Assembly (NCBI RefSeq): GCF_000282035.1
Contig: NZ_AKKA01000033.1
Coordinates: 1-64,000, forward strand
Direction of reading: 5' to 3'
DNA: 64,000 nucleotides
Origin: Rhizobium sp. CF122
Lineage (GTDB): Bacteria > Pseudomonadota > Alphaproteobacteria > Rhizobiales > Rhizobiaceae
Positions 27,972-36,822 of this stretch are shown here, piece after piece. Both the position numbers and the translations under genes were made by a program. Below the pieces are notes generated by a model, which made no database searches, had not been told where the DNA came from, and was given only the letters and a program-made list of their open reading frames with translations. Every line of letters begins with the position of its first letter. Position 1 is the stretch's first letter.

Positions 27972-29105
27972 CTACTTTCCGCGATGTTTGCTAAAGAGAG
28001 CGACTACGCTGTGAGGGGCATTATCACCAAGAAATCGGCTGAGGTTCTGTGCGGTTTCTTCGGCGACCTTCATGCTTCTGGGAAAGAGATTCATTTCATA
28101 GAGCGCAAGCGCGGCTTCCACATCATCGGGCGTCGAGATGAGCACACTTGCAAGCTCGTAGCCATCATACAGGGCAAGGTTGGCACCTTCTCCCGCGAAC
28201 GGCGACATCAAATGTGCCGCATCGCCAAGCAACGTCACGCCGGGTACTCGTCGCCATTGGTGTTCGACTGGCAGCGCATAAATTGGGCGAAGCACGGGAT
28301 CGGCCTCACCCTTTGTGATAAGGGCGGTTAGGTGGGAAGCCCATCCTTCGAATTGCTCGGCGATACGAGCCAAGCCAGCCTTCGGGTCGGCGAAGTCGAT
28401 TGAATTCGCCCAGTCTTCCGGCTTGTTCAAGGCCGCATAGGTATGCAGCATTCCGTTTGCATAGCGGTGCGCCAAGATGGCCTTGCCCGGAGCGACTGCC
28501 ATAAGCGTGCCACTTCCTATTGCTTCCGCGCTTGCCTTATGGCGTGTGTGGCCATCGAAAAGGATGGTTTCGATGAACAATGTGCCTGAGTAGAGGGGCT
28601 TAGCAGGGGACAAAAGCGGACGAACTTTCGACCACGCGCCATCGGCACCCACAAGCAGATCAGAAAGGACGGTTGAACCGTCGGCAAAAGTGACCTCGTG
28701 CTGATCTGCGCCATGCGGGGCTATCGATGTGACCCTGTGGCCCCACTTGATCGTTTCCGGGGGAAGCGAGCCGATAAGCATGTTCCGAAGGTGGCCTCGA
28801 TCAATTTCAGGACGATTGGCGACGTTGTCGCCAGGACTGTCGAATAGGATATGACCGTCCTTATCAACGACCCGTTTTGCATCTTCGCCGTGGCGGACGA
28901 GGCCAAGGAAGGTTTCAAAAAGTCCTGCGGCCTTAAGGGCAATCTGGCCGTTGTATTCATGGATATCCAGTAGCCCGCCCTGCGTTCTCGCGCTCGCCGA
29001 GGCTTCGGATTCGTAGATGACCGAGGGGATGCCGTGAAGATGGAGAACACGGGCTAGCGTAAGGCCACCGAGACCAGCACCGATGATCGTAACTGGGTTT
29101 CGCAT
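27972..29105 (-). CDS. FAD-dependent monooxygenase, TetX-like
   Basis: 377 aa from the ATG at 29105 (AGGAGCG upstream). The N-terminal dinucleotide fold [20 protein letters not shown], the DG-type motif [16 protein letters not shown] and the second FAD motif [20 protein letters not shown] place it in the group A flavin monooxygenases (PHBH fold). [18 protein letters not shown] and the [14 protein letters not shown] end are close to TetX and related hydroxylases of aromatic or antibiotic substrates. Cytoplasmic, NAD(P)H-dependent. It sits between the DUF3095 gene and ohrR, without a coupled partner. Confidence 0.85.
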   Translation of the reverse strand: MRNPVTIIGAGLGGLTLARVLHLHGIPSVIYESEASASARTQGGLLDIHEYNGQIALKAAGLFETFLGLVRHGEDAKRVVDKDGHILFDSPGDNVANRPEIDRGHLRNMLIGSLPPETIKWGHRVTSIAPHGADQHEVTFADGSTVLSDLLVGADGAWSKVRPLLSPAKPLYSGTLFIETILFDGHTRHKASAEAIGSGTLMAVAPGKAILAHRYANGMLHTYAALNKPEDWANSIDFADPKAGLARIAEQFEGWASHLTALITKGEADPVLRPIYALPVEHQWRRVPGVTLLGDAAHLMSPFAGEGANLALYDGYELASVLISTPDDVEAALALYEMNLFPRSMKVAEETAQNLSRFLGDNAPHSVVALFSKHRGK

Positions 29106-29648
29106 TGCAGCGCTCCTATCAAATGCAAGCATGCAGCGTCCGCAGCGCTGATGATTGCTGTAGCCTGATCGTATCAGGCGATTGCTTCGGGAGACGCTGG
29201 CCGAGCCGGAGCTATGTGCTCGTCCGACTTGTATTCGGCGGCTGAAATCGGCCTGCCGTTTTTCGCGACGGCATTAGCCTGTATTAAAAGCCTGAGTGAT
29301 GCAACCCTGTCTTCTGCCATTGGCAATCGGACGCCATTCTCGGATGATGACCGCAAATGGCGCATTCCAGCCGAAATCGCTGCTCTAAGGAGCAAAAGTC
29401 TTCTGACAGCCACTGCCGTTTCCAACTTGTGCAGCGTTCAACGTCTTTTCGCGGCGCGCGCTTCTCTCCGGGGTCGGCTTGGTGAAGATCGGGAACGAAG
29501 CCGATTAGCCCATCTATGCTCTACCGCCACGCCCAATCCTGCCCGCCGGTTGGTCGCGGATTGTTGCCAGCGCGCCAAATGCGCGACGCTCTCGTCCCGC
29601 ATGCCAAGCGAGCGCCGCATACATCGACGCTTACAGCAGTGAGAATGA
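29106..29648. other. 540-bp region without a supported gene
   Basis: Open frames on both strands (plus 29214-29642, minus 29174-29425) have skewed composition and match nothing known. They may be remnants or chance frames. The promoter of the FAD monooxygenase must lie near 29110-29200. Confidence 0.4.
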
Positions 29649-30155
29649 TCAATCCTTCGCCGGCCCGTCTTGCGTTGCCTTTAGGAGGTTGTCGCGCAGC
29701 CGTACCACGGATTTCTGCACGACCGGAAAGTCCTCGCCGAGGCCGGTGGCTTCCACCAGTGGCGCGCCGGGAACCGCCTCAACCAGATTGCGTCCGGCCG
29801 GCGTCAGGCTCAGTCGCACCTGCCGCTCGTCAGCGGGATCGCGTTTGCGTTGGATATAGCCCAGGGACTCAAGTTTCTTAAGCATCGGCGTCAGCGTGTT
29901 TGATTCCAGGAAGAGCTTTTCGCCGAGCGTTCCCACGGTCTGGTCGTCCTTCTCGGAGAGGGCGACCATTGCGATATACTGGGTGTAGGTCAGATTCAGC
30001 TTGTCCAGGATCGGCTTGTATGCGCGGCCGAAGGCCAGATTTGCCGAGTAGACCGCGAAGCATAAAAAGTTGGAGAGCTTGTTGCTCTTGCTGTCGCTCT
30101 CGCCGGAAGAGGGCGCTCCTGTCTCCAGGTTCTTGGCGGTTTTGGATGCGGACAT
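29649..30155 (-). CDS. ohrR: organic-hydroperoxide sensor OhrR (MarR family)
   Basis: 168 aa. The reactive cysteine, Cys32, is in LSNFLCFAVYSANLAFGRAY, the diagnostic OhrR N terminus; the tyrosines that contact it (YSANLAFGRAYKP, LTYTQYIAMV) are present. The winged helix is VGTLGEKLFLESNTLTPMLK followed by KLESLGYIQRKRDPADERQV. Oxidation of Cys32 by organic peroxides releases the repressor from DNA. It has an N-terminal Ser/Lys extension of about 25 residues and a C-terminal tail. Divergent from ohr across 149 bp containing two operator boxes. Confidence 0.95.
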   Translation of the reverse strand: MSASKTAKNLETGAPSSGESDSKSNKLSNFLCFAVYSANLAFGRAYKPILDKLNLTYTQYIAMVALSEKDDQTVGTLGEKLFLESNTLTPMLKKLESLGYIQRKRDPADERQVRLSLTPAGRNLVEAVPGAPLVEATGLGEDFPVVQKSVVRLRDNLLKATQDGPAKD

Positions 30156-30191
30156 GGGAGATCCTATTCGGTTGTTCGTCCTGCTTTTTAT

Positions 30192-30280
30192 ATAAATCGC
30201 ATCCGATTAAATCGCAATGGTATTGACAATGCATTTTCATCGGCCTATTTAGATCGCATCCGATTAAAGCGGATACGATT
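30192..30280 (+). promoter_or_regulatory. ohr promoter with two OhrR operator boxes
   Basis: Box 1 (30192-30214) and box 2 (30251-30280) both contain ATCGCATCCGATTAAA; each holds the inverted repeat AATCG-CATC-CGATT or a close variant. Between them TTGACA (30223-30228) and TATTTA (30246-30251) with 17-bp spacing form the ohr promoter. Box 2 begins at the last base of the -10, so bound OhrR would block RNA polymerase. OhrR binding is inferred from position between ohrR and ohr. Confidence 0.85.
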
Positions 30281-30304
30281 AACAAACCCAGAAAGGATTT
30301 TACC

Positions 30305-30700
30305 ATGACCGAGAAACTCCTCTTTACCGGCAAGACCCGCAACAAGGGCGGTCGCAATGGTTTCACACGCAGCAGTGATGGCGAGCTTGACCTTCAGTTG
30401 TCGCAGCCGCACCCGGCGGCCGAACGCCTCTTCGGCGCTGCATGGTCGGCTTGCTTCATTGGTGCCATTGAGGTCGCTGCGGCGCAAAGAAAGATCAAGC
30501 TGCCCGTTGAGCCCGAGATCGACACGGAAATCGATCTGAACGCCGACGGTGGTTCCTACTTCCTGCGCGCACGCCTGAACGTCAGCGTGCCGGGCATTGA
30601 GCGTGATGTCGCCGAGGAACTCATCCACGCAGCGCATGAGATCTGCCCGTATTCCAAGGCAACGCGCGGCAACATCGACGTGGCGCTCAACCTCGTTTGA
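30305..30700 (+). CDS. ohr: organic hydroperoxide resistance peroxidase Ohr
   Basis: 131 aa OsmC/Ohr-family thiol peroxidase reducing organic and fatty-acid hydroperoxides with lipoyl proteins as reductant. Catalytic Cys50 in AAWSACFIGA and resolving Cys114 in HEICPYSKAT are present, as are the RNGFTRSSDG loop and the catalytic Glu helix. Ribosome site AAAGGA 8 bp before the ATG. Expressed from the OhrR-controlled promoter just upstream. Confidence 0.97.
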   Translation: MTEKLLFTGKTRNKGGRNGFTRSSDGELDLQLSQPHPAAERLFGAAWSACFIGAIEVAAAQRKIKLPVEPEIDTEIDLNADGGSYFLRARLNVSVPGIERDVAEELIHAAHEICPYSKATRGNIDVALNLV

Positions 30701-30828
30701 AGGGATGAGAACGCTCTCGGCGAGAACCAATCCAAAGGTATCGCCAACACCATCACGCAACGGGATGCGCGCCGCCTTCAGTGAAATCGTGCCCGCATCC
30801 CGAGCAACCTCAAGCACAGGAGGATATC

Positions 30829-32118
30829 ATGACAGCTCCAGTATCATCGATCACACGGCGTAGCCTGCTTGGATGCGCGGCGGTTGCCGGCGTCGTCAGT
30901 CTCCTGCCGGTATCATTCGCTATAGCGGCTGACAACGGCAATGCAATCCACCCCTTCCGATGCAAAGCCTCCGATCAGCAGCTCGCCGATCTGCGCCAGC
31001 GGATCAACGCAACCCGATGGCCGGAGCCGGAAACGGTGACCGACAGTTCGCAAGGTGTACAGTATGCGACGACCCGGAAACTCGCTCGCTACTGGGCAAA
31101 CGAATATGATTGGCGCAAGGTCGAAGCCCGGCTGAATGCTCTGCCGCAGTTTACGACGACGATCGACGGGGTGGACATCCACTTCATTCACGTTCGCTCG
31201 AAGCACAAGGATGCGCTGCCTCTCATCGTCACACACGGATGGCCGGGCTCTGTCATCGAGCAGTTGAAGATCATCGAGCCGCTGACGAACCCGACGGCGC
31301 ACGGCGGCACGGCGTCGGATGCCTTCGATCTGGTTATCCCGTCGATGCCCGGTTACGGCTTTTCCGGTAAACCAACCACGACCGGCTGGGACCCGATCCG
31401 CATTGCGCACGCCTGGATCGAATTGATGAAGCGGCTTGGCTACACCAGATACGTGGCGCAGGGCGGCGATTGGGGCGATGCGGTAACCGAGCAGATGGCT
31501 CTGATCGCTCCTCCGGAATTGATCGGCATTCATGTCAACATGCCGGCGACTGTTCCAGCCGATATCGCCGTGGCGCTTCAACCCGGCGGCACGCCACCGA
31601 AAGGCCTCTCGCCCGAAGAACAGCATGCCTATGATCAACTGGACGATTTCTACAAGCACGGGCTTGGCTATGCGATCGAAATGGCGAACCGTCCGCAGAC
31701 GCTCTATGGGATCGCGGACTCGCCGGTCGGTCTGGCAGCATGGATGATCGACCACGATATCCGCAGCTACGAGATGATCGCACGCGTCTTCGATGGAAAG
31801 GCCGAAGGCCTGACGCGGGACGATATCCTGGACAACATTACACTCTACTGGCTGACGAACACAGCCGTCTCGTCGGCGCGGCTCTACTGGGAAAACAAGC
31901 TGGCGTTCTTTGCCGTCAAGAATGTCACCATTCCGGTCGCTGTTAGCGTTTTTCCGGATGAGATCTATGCGGCTCCGCGCAGCTGGACGGAACGCGCCTA
32001 TCCGAAGCTCATCCACTACAACAAGCTCGACAAGGGCGGGCACTTTGCTGCCTGGGAGCAGCCGAAGGGCTTCGCTTCGGAGCTCAGAGCGGCCTTCCGC
32101 TCGCTGCGGTCGGCGTAG
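30829..32118 (+). CDS. Tat-exported epoxide hydrolase-like protein
   Basis: 429 aa from the ATG at 30829, with AGGAGG 5 bp upstream. A twin-arginine signal (ITRRSLLGCAAVAGVVSLLP) predicts export in folded form. The epoxide-hydrolase N-terminal domain (FRCKASDQQLADLRQRINAT) precedes an alpha/beta hydrolase core: oxyanion HGWPGS, nucleophile Asp214 in GGDWGD and the catalytic His in GGHFAAWEQP. Relatives open epoxides; substrate unknown. Located 128 bp after ohr on the same strand and may be partly co-transcribed. Confidence 0.88.
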   Translation: MTAPVSSITRRSLLGCAAVAGVVSLLPVSFAIAADNGNAIHPFRCKASDQQLADLRQRINATRWPEPETVTDSSQGVQYATTRKLARYWANEYDWRKVEARLNALPQFTTTIDGVDIHFIHVRSKHKDALPLIVTHGWPGSVIEQLKIIEPLTNPTAHGGTASDAFDLVIPSMPGYGFSGKPTTTGWDPIRIAHAWIELMKRLGYTRYVAQGGDWGDAVTEQMALIAPPELIGIHVNMPATVPADIAVALQPGGTPPKGLSPEEQHAYDQLDDFYKHGLGYAIEMANRPQTLYGIADSPVGLAAWMIDHDIRSYEMIARVFDGKAEGLTRDDILDNITLYWLTNTAVSSARLYWENKLAFFAVKNVTIPVAVSVFPDEIYAAPRSWTERAYPKLIHYNKLDKGGHFAAWEQPKGFASELRAAFRSLRSA

Positions 32119-32218
32119 GGGCGGTTAGGACGGCGCTTCAGCGGCGCCGTCTCTTTGGTGACGGTAATCTGCGCGAAGAAGGTCTCGGGAAACCGCCGGG
32201 ATCGAAGGAGAACCAGGA

Positions 32219-32701
32219 ATGCGTGACGTCGTCGAATTGCAGTTCGATCTTACCCCTCCCACTCGGGAACAGATGGAGCAGCTGGTGGCGGACCTCAGCG
32301 AAGAGGATCGCCATCTGCTTTTGGAGCATGGTGAGGAGGCGCCATTCTGTGGCGTGTTCCTCCACGAGCGACGCGAGGGGTTCTTTACCTGCCGGCTCTG
32401 CGGCCTTCCGCTGTTCAAGGCCGTTGCGAAATTCGAAAGCGGTACAGGCTGGCCGAGCTTCACGGCCCCGGCAGCCGACAATCACCTGCGGCGCGTTCGT
32501 GATACCCGCTACCGCATGCTCAGGACGGAAATTGTTTGCGCGCGTTGCGACGCGCATCAGGGGCACGTCTTTCCCGACGGCCCGCCTCCGACAGGCGAGC
32601 GCTTCTGCATAAACTCAGGGTCGCTCGAATTCACCCCGAAAGGGCAGCCGCTTCCTGACAAGCTTGGTCGCGGTGGCCCGGAAGGAGCGCCAGCACGATA
32701 G
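32219..32701 (+). CDS. msrB: methionine-R-sulfoxide reductase MsrB
   Basis: 160 aa. The SelR domain has zinc cysteines C58/C61 (CRLC) and C107/C110 (CARC), the substrate motif GTGWPSFTAP, the GHVFPDGPPPTGERFC block, and catalytic Cys130 in RFCINSGSL. It repairs oxidised methionine with thioredoxin. GAAGGAGA lies before the ATG. An N-terminal 45-residue extension replaces any signal peptide, so cytoplasmic. Last gene of the organic-peroxide group, with a hairpin after it. Confidence 0.95.
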   Translation: MRDVVELQFDLTPPTREQMEQLVADLSEEDRHLLLEHGEEAPFCGVFLHERREGFFTCRLCGLPLFKAVAKFESGTGWPSFTAPAADNHLRRVRDTRYRMLRTEIVCARCDAHQGHVFPDGPPPTGERFCINSGSLEFTPKGQPLPDKLGRGGPEGAPAR

Positions 32702-32710
32702 ATGCTCGCC

Positions 32711-32749
32711 GCCGGAGCAATCGTCGCCGTCGACGGCGATTGCTCCGGC
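32711..32749 (+). terminator. msrB terminator hairpin
   Basis: GCCGGAGCAATCG pairs with CGATTGCTCCGGC over 13 bp (32711-32723 and 32737-32749), 10 bp after the msrB stop. GC-rich stem followed at 32760 by TTTT. Confidence 0.75.
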
Positions 32750-32922
32750 CCACAGGCAGTTTTAACCGATCATCAACGCTGATGGGCGACTTCCCCGTGA
32801 TTTGTCGCAAATGGGGTGCGGCCCAGTCTGTAGATGATTGCGCAATGCACAGGTCCGTCTATTTTGGCCGCATCATCTCGGCGCTTGTGGCAACACTTTG
32901 CGCACAACCGGGGCAGGGGATC

Positions 32923-33267
32923 ATGAAAGCGGCCTTCCATACGACCTTGGGGATCGTAGTCCTTCTACCAGCAGCGGCCTTGGGTCAGTCAGGCGGTTGG
33001 CAACCCAATGGCAGTGGTATGAGCACCTGGCATGTGTCGCCATCGGAAGGCACCTGCAACGTCAGTCAGGCGCAGAACCGGGCCCGCCGCGCTGGCATCT
33101 ACCGCACCGACCTTGTCTATCGCGACGAGAACGTTCTGACGCTGAGAGGACTGACCGAATGGGGCGATCGCCGGGAGATCACCTTTGCCAACATCCGAGG
33201 ATGTCCTGAGGTCGGGTTTCAAGATATGCAGCAGAGCCAACCCGGACGAGCGCCCACCAATCGATGA
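32923..33267 (+). CDS. small secreted protein, unrecognised
   Basis: 114 aa from the ATG at 32923 (GGGGATC upstream). A signal peptide (AAFHTTLGIVVLLPAAALGQ) precedes an 85-residue mature protein with two cysteines (GTCNVSQAQN and IRGCPEVGF) that could pair. Segments VLTLRGLTEWGDRREITFAN suggest a beta-rich fold. No family recognised; similar short exported proteins are common in rhizobia. Confidence 0.6.
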   Translation: MKAAFHTTLGIVVLLPAAALGQSGGWQPNGSGMSTWHVSPSEGTCNVSQAQNRARRAGIYRTDLVYRDENVLTLRGLTEWGDRREITFANIRGCPEVGFQDMQQSQPGRAPTNR

Positions 33268-33305
33268 CTTGACGTCGCACGGCTCGCCGGCGTAACTGAG
33301 CGCGA

Positions 33306-33500
33306 TGGTTCCCCAAGGACGACTCTAAGGGGATTAATAGGGAACACGGTGAGGACGACCCAAGAGGGACCAAAACCGTGGCTGCCCCCGCAACTGTAGG
33401 CGGATTGTCGCTCATCCGAGGTCGTTTAGGACCATGTCACTGCGAACCAATCGCGGGAAGGCAGATGAAGGCATATATCCGTGAGCCAGGAGACCTGCCG
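33306..33500 (+). promoter_or_regulatory. cobalamin riboswitch
   Basis: The conserved parts occur in order: the opening GGTTCCC stem partner, GGGAACACGGTG (33339-33350), GCTGCCCCCGCAACTGTA (33381-33398), CACTGCGAAC with CGGGAAGGC, and the B12 box GAGCCAGGAGACCTGCC (33483-33499). It should bind adenosylcobalamin and lower expression of the downstream uptake genes. A hairpin CCGGGC-N6-GCCCGG (33520-33537) just after it, touching the ribosome site of the next small ORF, is a candidate expression platform. Confidence 0.92.
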
Positions 33501-33549
33501 TCAATCACGATCCAATCACCCGGGCGGGGATGCCCGGAAAGGAACAGCC

Positions 33550-33615
33550 ATGATTGACCTGAGCCTTCGCCGATATAGAGCACACATCCGTCTCGATTGG
33601 GTTTTCCGTCGCTAG
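33550..33615 (+). CDS. 21-codon ORF behind the cobalamin riboswitch
   Basis: ATG at 33550 preceded by AAAGGA 6 bp away, ending with TAG at 33613-33615; it starts MIDLSLRRYRAH and is Arg-rich. The ribosome site lies against the 3' side of the putative riboswitch platform hairpin, so translation could be what the riboswitch controls. It may be a leader peptide for btuF, 80 bp downstream, or chance. Confidence 0.35.
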   Translation: MIDLSLRRYRAHIRLDWVFRR

Positions 33616-33695
33616 CGTTAGCCCGGCGTGCCGTCATTCCTAGCGGTTGCGCCGGCAATAAACGCTGGCCCCTTTCCTCCTAATCGAGATTGCCT

Positions 33696-34712
33696 ATGTG
33701 TAAATTTCTTGCAGCCATTGCGCTTGCCTTCGGCTTTGCTGGCTTGGCAGCGCCAAGTCTTGCCGCCACCCAGTATCCATTGACCATCAACAATTGCGGC
33801 CGCGAGGTCGTCTTCAATAAGGCGCCGGCCAACATCGTATCGATCGGTCAGGGCATGACCGAAGTTCTTTTCTCGCTCGGGCTGGCGGACAGGATTGCCG
33901 GAACGGCAGTCTGGGTCGGCCCGGTTTTGCCGCAATATGCCGAAGTCAACGCGAGGATCAAACGGCTTGCCGACAACGATCCGAGCTTTGAAACCGTCGT
34001 CGGTCAGGAACCGGATCTGGTCGCCGCCGAGTTTGAGTGGCACGTCGGTCAGCAAGGGTCCGTCGGCAAGCGGGAGCAATTCGCCGAACTCGGCATCAAT
34101 ACCTACATCGCGCCGGCGGATTGCGTCGCCAAGGTCAATGCCGACAGCGGCGACGGCGTTCGCAAGGAACTGTTCACGATGGGCCTGATCTATCGGGAGA
34201 TCGCTGAGTTGGCCGAAATCTTCGACATCACGGACCGCGGCGATGCGCTCGTCGCCGAGCTGCAGCAACGCGAAGCGCGGGCCGTCGCATCGGTTGCCGG
34301 TGCCGCTGCAAAGAACCTCCCGGTCGTCTTCTGGTTCTCCAGCAAGGAAATCAACGGCGATGCATTCATCGCCGGAAAGAACAGCGCCCCGGCCTATATC
34401 CTGAAGATGCTCGGTGCGAAGAATGTGGTCGCGACAGACGAGGAGTGGCCGCTCGTCGGCTGGGAGACGATTGCAGAGGCCAATCCGGCTGTGATCGTCG
34501 TAGCGACGATGGACCGGCGCCGCTATGCGGCGGATGACCCCACGGTAAAGCTCAACTTTCTGGCAAAGGACCCGGTCACGAGCCAACTCGATGCCGTCAG
34601 GAATAAGCGCTTCGTCATGATGGATGCCCAATCGATGAACCCGACGATTCGGACGATCGACGGGATCGAGATACTGGCGAAGGGCATCAATTCCTTCGGT
34701 CTGGCGCAGTGA
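33696..34712 (+). CDS. cobalamin-type ABC substrate-binding protein (BtuF/FepB family)
   Basis: 338 aa. Signal peptide from MCKFLAAIALAF to PSLAAT (cleavage near residue 24); periplasmic. The class III binding-protein fold is seen in NIVSIGQGMTEVLFSLGLAD near the N terminus, the FETVVGQEPDLVAAEFEW link, the long connecting helix, and the C-terminal SKEINGDAFIAGKNSAPAYI lobe. ATG 33696 is preferred; a TTG two codons earlier is possible. With the riboswitch upstream, vitamin B12 or a corrinoid precursor is the likely ligand. Ends in a GTGA overlap with the permease gene. Confidence 0.85.
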   Translation: MCKFLAAIALAFGFAGLAAPSLAATQYPLTINNCGREVVFNKAPANIVSIGQGMTEVLFSLGLADRIAGTAVWVGPVLPQYAEVNARIKRLADNDPSFETVVGQEPDLVAAEFEWHVGQQGSVGKREQFAELGINTYIAPADCVAKVNADSGDGVRKELFTMGLIYREIAELAEIFDITDRGDALVAELQQREARAVASVAGAAAKNLPVVFWFSSKEINGDAFIAGKNSAPAYILKMLGAKNVVATDEEWPLVGWETIAEANPAVIVVATMDRRRYAADDPTVKLNFLAKDPVTSQLDAVRNKRFVMMDAQSMNPTIRTIDGIEILAKGINSFGLAQ

Positions 34713-35749
34713 GCGGCGCCATTTTCAGGCAGTCGGTATGGTGGGCGCATGGTGCGCTCGCCATTGCTGCATTCTCCCTGCTCGCTCTGATGATCGGTCT
34801 CGCCGTTTCGATCGGGGAGATATCGATCCCGCTGGCGACGACCGCGAAAGCGGTGTCGAACCGCCTCCTCGGTACGACTTTCGAGCTTAGCCGCATCCAT
34901 CAAGGCATCATCTGGGACTATAGATTGAGCCGAGCGTTGGTGGCCGCAAGTGCCGGGGCGTCGCTCGCGCTCAGCGGCGCGGTTCTGCAGGCGTTGCTGC
35001 GAAACCCGTTGGCCGAACCCTACGTGCTCGGCGTTTCCGCAGGAGCCTCGACCGGCGCGGTTGGCGTGATGCTGCTCGGCTTCGGCTATGGTGTTCTCAG
35101 TCTGTCCAGCGGCGCCTTTATCGGCGCCGTGATCGCATTCCTGCTCGTTGCCTTTCTTGCGGCAGGCGCCGGAGGCACTAGCGAGCGCATTATTCTTTGC
35201 GGCGTCGCCGGATCGCAGCTCTTCAATGCGGCCACCTCCTATATCGTCACGACCTCGGCAAATGCCGAGCAGGCGAGGGGCGTCATGTTCTGGTTGCTTG
35301 GCTCGCTGAGCGGTATCCGCTGGCCTGACGTCTATCTGGCCGTGCCGGTGACGGTGCTCGGCTTCGTCGTTTCGCTGTTCCATGTGCGGGCGCTGGATGC
35401 CTTCGTCTTCGGAACGGACGCGGCGGCATCGTTGGGTATTGCGGTCAGGCGTGTGCAGGTGGTGCTTCTTGGAACAACGGCGCTGATGACGGCAACCGTG
35501 GTCAGCATGGTTGGCGCAATCGGTTTTGTCGGACTGGTCATCCCGCACGCCGCGAGGTTCCTTGTCGGGCCCACGCATGATCGCCTGCTTCCGGCGACTG
35601 TGCTCGGCGGCGCGATCTTCATGGTCGGCGCCGATATCATCTCGCGGATCATCATCCCGCAACAAGTCTTGCCAATCGGGGTCGTCACGGCCTTGTTCGG
35701 CGCGCCTGCCTTTGCGGTCATCCTGTATCGCGCTCGGAGGACGGCATGA
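34709..35749 (+). CDS. cobalamin-type ABC permease (BtuC/FecCD family)
   Basis: 346 aa polytopic protein with about ten membrane helices. FecCD marks include WDYRLSRALVAASAGASLAL, GAVLQALLRNPLAEPYVLGV with SAGASTGA, WLLGSLSGIRW and GAIGFVGLVIPHAARFLVGP near the coupling helix. Starts with GTG overlapping the btuF-like stop by 4 bp and ends with an ATGA overlap into the ATPase gene, so the three are translationally coupled. Confidence 0.9.
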   Translation: MSGAIFRQSVWWAHGALAIAAFSLLALMIGLAVSIGEISIPLATTAKAVSNRLLGTTFELSRIHQGIIWDYRLSRALVAASAGASLALSGAVLQALLRNPLAEPYVLGVSAGASTGAVGVMLLGFGYGVLSLSSGAFIGAVIAFLLVAFLAAGAGGTSERIILCGVAGSQLFNAATSYIVTTSANAEQARGVMFWLLGSLSGIRWPDVYLAVPVTVLGFVVSLFHVRALDAFVFGTDAAASLGIAVRRVQVVLLGTTALMTATVVSMVGAIGFVGLVIPHAARFLVGPTHDRLLPATVLGGAIFMVGADIISRIIIPQQVLPIGVVTALFGAPAFAVILYRARRTA

Positions 35750-36510
35750 GCATCAGCCTCGACAATGTGAGCTTTACAGCAGGCAACTCCCTGATCGTCA
35801 ACGGCGTCAGCCTGACGGTGCAGACAGGAACGGTTCTCGGGCTGCTCGGGCCAAACGGATCCGGCAAGTCGAGTCTGTTGCGGCTGATCTGCCGGTTGCG
35901 GAAGGTGCGCAGCGGCATTGTTCGTTTGGGCGAGAGCGACGTTTCGACTATGGCGCGGAGCGATCTCGCGCGCCGTGTTGCTTTCGTCGAGCAGCAGGCG
36001 ACAACCGAGACGCAGTTGACCGCAAAGGATGTTGTGCGCCTCGGGCGTACGCCTCATCGCAGTCTCCTGTCTCCCTTGGGTGCAAAGGATGATGCTGCCG
36101 TGGATGAGGCGCTCTCGCGCGTCGGCATGGAAGGCCGAGCGAGGCAACTTTGGCAGACGCTCTCCGGCGGCGAGCGCCAGCGTGTCCATATCGCGCGTGC
36201 CCTTGCGCAGAGCCCGACCGAACTACTCCTTGATGAGCCTACGAACCACCTGGACATCCAGCATCAGCTCGAGATCCTGGGCCTGATTTCCAGGCTCGGC
36301 GTCACCTGCATCATCGCCCTGCACGATCTCAATCTGGCCGCCATGTTCTGCGATCAGCTGGCTGTGCTCCAGCGGGGTAAAATCGTTGCGACGGGGACGC
36401 CGCAGCACGTGCTGACGCGGGATCTGATCGGCGACGTGTTCGGCGTGCAGGCGCATGTCGAGACGTCCTCGATCCATGGGCGGTGCAACATTCAATACAT
36501 TATCGCCTGA
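35746..36510 (+). CDS. cobalamin-type ABC ATPase (BtuD/FecE family)
   Basis: 254 aa. Walker A GPNGSGKSSLLR near residue 36, Q-loop VEQQATTE, signature LSGGERQRVHIARALAQ, Walker B ELLLDEPTNHLD and switch His in IIALHDLNLAAMFCD. This is the energising subunit of the riboswitch-controlled importer. Last gene of the operon. Confidence 0.93.
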   Translation: MSISLDNVSFTAGNSLIVNGVSLTVQTGTVLGLLGPNGSGKSSLLRLICRLRKVRSGIVRLGESDVSTMARSDLARRVAFVEQQATTETQLTAKDVVRLGRTPHRSLLSPLGAKDDAAVDEALSRVGMEGRARQLWQTLSGGERQRVHIARALAQSPTELLLDEPTNHLDIQHQLEILGLISRLGVTCIIALHDLNLAAMFCDQLAVLQRGKIVATGTPQHVLTRDLIGDVFGVQAHVETSSIHGRCNIQYIIA

Positions 36511-36822
36511 CGATGCTGCTGTTGGGCCCAAGCATAGCGGGCCGGACGAACTACCGAGGTACGGTGCCCTTCGGGCCTGTTGCTCATCGACAAATACCTC
36601 ACCAAGAACTGGCACGACCATCCGTGGCGCTGTCAAGAAACGGCGTATGCTACCGTAAAATACGTTGGGTGCTCCGCCCAATGCGCTTATGCTGCATCTG
36701 CTAACAAAACATGTGTCTGACGGCGCGAGCTGTCCATTCACAGAGCGGACGCAGACCGAGAATACTATCCAGGGCATAGGATTTTGATCCCTCGCAGAGA
36801 GGGTGGATGAGGGAGCTTTGGC
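36511..36822. other. 312-bp region before the DUF3141 gene
   Basis: No gene recognised. It ends with GAGGGAG at 36809-36815, the ribosome site of the DUF3141 gene, and should hold its promoter. Confidence 0.45.

Noticed and set aside
29214-29642. Plus-strand 142-codon frame between the FAD monooxygenase and ohrR
   Set aside because: Skewed composition, no ribosome site, nothing recognised; could be a remnant but not supportable.
30913-32043. 376-codon frame antisense to the epoxide hydrolase gene
   Set aside because: Coding shadow, no motif or ribosome site.
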